Of a stretch of DNA of 64,000 nt, positions 62,807-64,000 are shown one piece after another. Within the stretch, counting starts at the first letter, position 1. Each line of letters opens with the position of its first letter. Made by a program: the position numbers and the translations under genes. The stretch is from the NCBI RefSeq assembly GCF_040719265.1, contig NZ_JBFDAH010000001.1:186001-250000 (forward strand), in the 5' to 3' direction. The notes beneath the pieces are model-generated. The model did not search any database, was not told the DNA's origin, and worked only from the letters and a program-made list of their open reading frames with translations. The stretch is from Aliikangiella maris. GTDB lineage: Bacteria; Pseudomonadota; Gammaproteobacteria; Enterobacterales; Kangiellaceae.

Positions 62807-64000
62807 GTGATCATTAATCAAACGGCTAGTTGGTTATTGCGGGCTGTTTATGTGGGGACTATTGGGGCAATATTAACAATTTTATCTTTTTCTTGTCGAT
62901 CATCTGAACTGATTGGTGAGATTCCCTTCATTACTCTGGCGCCAAATAAGCAGATCGAAATTGATGGAAAGTTAGACGAAACAACATGGTCTGATGCCCT
63001 CGAGCTGTTTCTAAATTTTGAAACTTCTCCGGGTGAAAACATTCCTGCGCCTGTTGCCACCCGGGCGCTAATCTTTGAAGATGGCAGAAATATTTATATT
63101 GCCTTTGAAGCCTATGATGATAGCCCACATTTAATTCGTGCCTATATGGGGGATCGCGACAGTATAGAATCCTCTGACTCTGTAGCTATCAAACTGGATA
63201 CCTTTAACGATTCGAGAAAAGCATTTTTATTTGAAGTAAATCCGCTAGGTATTCAAGCTGATAGTGTGATTGATGAGCAGTCTGATAAAACTGATTCAAG
63301 TTGGGACGCTATCTGGTTTAGCGCGGGTAAGATGACGGCAAATGGTTACAATGTTGAAATGAAGATTCCATTTGCAGCTTTAAGGTTTGAAAATAATCGT
63401 TCAAAAAAGCGTTGGGGGTTAGAGCTGGTTAGAAAGCTGCGCCGCAATGTGGTTCATGAATTAACTAACCTCCCGGTTGATAGAAATATTGACTGTGATT
63501 TGTGCCAGATGGGGGAAGTTGAAGGATTTGCACTGGCCGAATCCCCTAGCAATTTGACACTGATCCCTTCGCTGACTTTGTTACAGTCGGACAAGCGTAC
63601 ATTTGATAATGGATTGCAATGGAATAATGGCAAACTAAGGGAAAGACTGAGTCTTGATATGCGTTGGGGAATCAACCAAAATAATTTTTTAAATGCCACG
63701 CTTAATCCTGATTTCTCTCAAGTTGAAGCGGATTCAATTCAACTGGATGCGAATAATTTGTCGCTTCTTCAATTAACCGAAAAACGGCCGTTTTTTCTGG
63801 ATGGGATCGACTACTTCAGTAACTGGACTCAGTTAATTTATACCCGTATTTTTGATGAGCCCGAGTATGGTATTAAAATTACAGGTAAAGAAGATAAACA
63901 CAGTTACGGATTGATTAGTCTTAAAGACAAACACACTAATTTAATTATTCCAAACCAATATGGGGCTAATCTTTTTAGATTATCTGATACAGAAAGTGAG
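62807..64000 (+). CDS. DUF5916/CBM9-like secreted protein, partial
   Basis: The reading frame is open from GTG 62807 to the right edge (398 residues visible), with a stop at 62801-62803 directly before and a possible site CGGAA. N-terminal hydrophobic stretch ends LSFSC, then a CBM9-like domain: IDGKLDETTWSDALELF, YIAFEAYDD, and AFLFEVNPLGIQADSVIDE. NATLNPDFSQVEADSIQLD and LTEKRPFFLDGIDYF are the start of the DUF5916 outer-membrane-type domain. The gene runs out of the window. Confidence 0.85.
   Translation, partial: MIINQTASWLLRAVYVGTIGAILTILSFSCRSSELIGEIPFITLAPNKQIEIDGKLDETTWSDALELFLNFETSPGENIPAPVATRALIFEDGRNIYIAFEAYDDSPHLIRAYMGDRDSIESSDSVAIKLDTFNDSRKAFLFEVNPLGIQADSVIDEQSDKTDSSWDAIWFSAGKMTANGYNVEMKIPFAALRFENNRSKKRWGLELVRKLRRNVVHELTNLPVDRNIDCDLCQMGEVEGFALAESPSNLTLIPSLTLLQSDKRTFDNGLQWNNGKLRERLSLDMRWGINQNNFLNATLNPDFSQVEADSIQLDANNLSLLQLTEKRPFFLDGIDYFSNWTQLIYTRIFDEPEYGIKITGKEDKHSYGLISLKDKHTNLIIPNQYGANLFRLSDTESE

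Noticed and set aside
1..64000. CRISPR array or rRNA genes
   Set aside because: No set of regularly spaced repeats with unique spacers, and no rRNA-like conserved blocks, were seen.

Overview
The window is a 64 kb, AT-rich chromosomal segment from a gammaproteobacterium. The gene string gyrA-serC-cmk-rpsA-ihfB-lapA-lapB-pyrF, the pair DUF2066/CDP-alcohol transferase-hda, the purM-purN-DUF3108 set, and ubiG next to a MupP-like phosphatase are all typical of that class. Low GC, many secreted and TPR proteins, a proteobacterial dedicated sortase (Pds) regulatory set and a rhombosortase suggest a marine lineage (Kangiella/Aliikangiella or Shewanella-like). That placement is inference, not proof. 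Both ends cut genes: a coiled-coil protein at 2-229 and a DUF5916-type outer-membrane protein from 62807 onward.

Layout. 1-7303: an operon of TPR lipoproteins with an ExbB/ExbD/ExbD/AgmX-type proton-driven energy module, followed by apbE. 8916-11485: DUF2066, a CDP-alcohol transferase and hda. 11506-14560: an acyl-CoA dehydrogenase, tcdA and a small DUF6316 protein. 14958-19644: a membrane Ser/Thr kinase and a large lipoprotein. 19740-20888: queG. 21228-22819: tRNA-Arg carrying remnants of an integrated element (11-bp repeats, a broken integrase, a DUF6881/macro-domain pair). 23022-29266: YheU-like protein, a periplasmic phosphatase, DUF3108-purN-purM, DUF6763 and slt. 29688-33803: pdsO, pdsR and pdsS. 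33804-36650: mupP-like, ubiG and an MtaD-type deaminase. 36809-43395: the most unusual region (below). 43710-53463: gyrA through pyrF and a ComEA-like protein. 53501-64000: rhombosortase, an outer-membrane barrel, a SET-domain protein, tRNA-Asn, uvrB, an AhpD-like protein, a pentapeptide-repeat/nucleotide-cyclase fusion and two secreted proteins.

The most interesting system is at 36809-39770. Four tightly spaced genes encode a pepsin-type aspartic protease without a signal peptide, a GNAT acetyltransferase, a borosin-type alpha-N-methyltransferase close to the Shewanella split-borosin enzyme SonM, and a 100-residue putative precursor. The precursor has a helical leader, a hydrophobic core segment and an acidic tail. 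A GGDEF protein starts 23 bp after the precursor, and a paralogue with a degenerate GGDEF domain follows it. I infer a split-borosin RiPP locus in which the pepsin homologue may release the methylated peptide and the GNAT may tailor it; methyltransferase plus precursor is the well-supported core, and the roles of the neighbours are inference.

Other points of note: the Pds regulatory genes have no sortase or target gene beside them, one of the two ExbD proteins lacks the channel aspartate, and the aromatic-pathway genes usually found between serC and cmk are absent.
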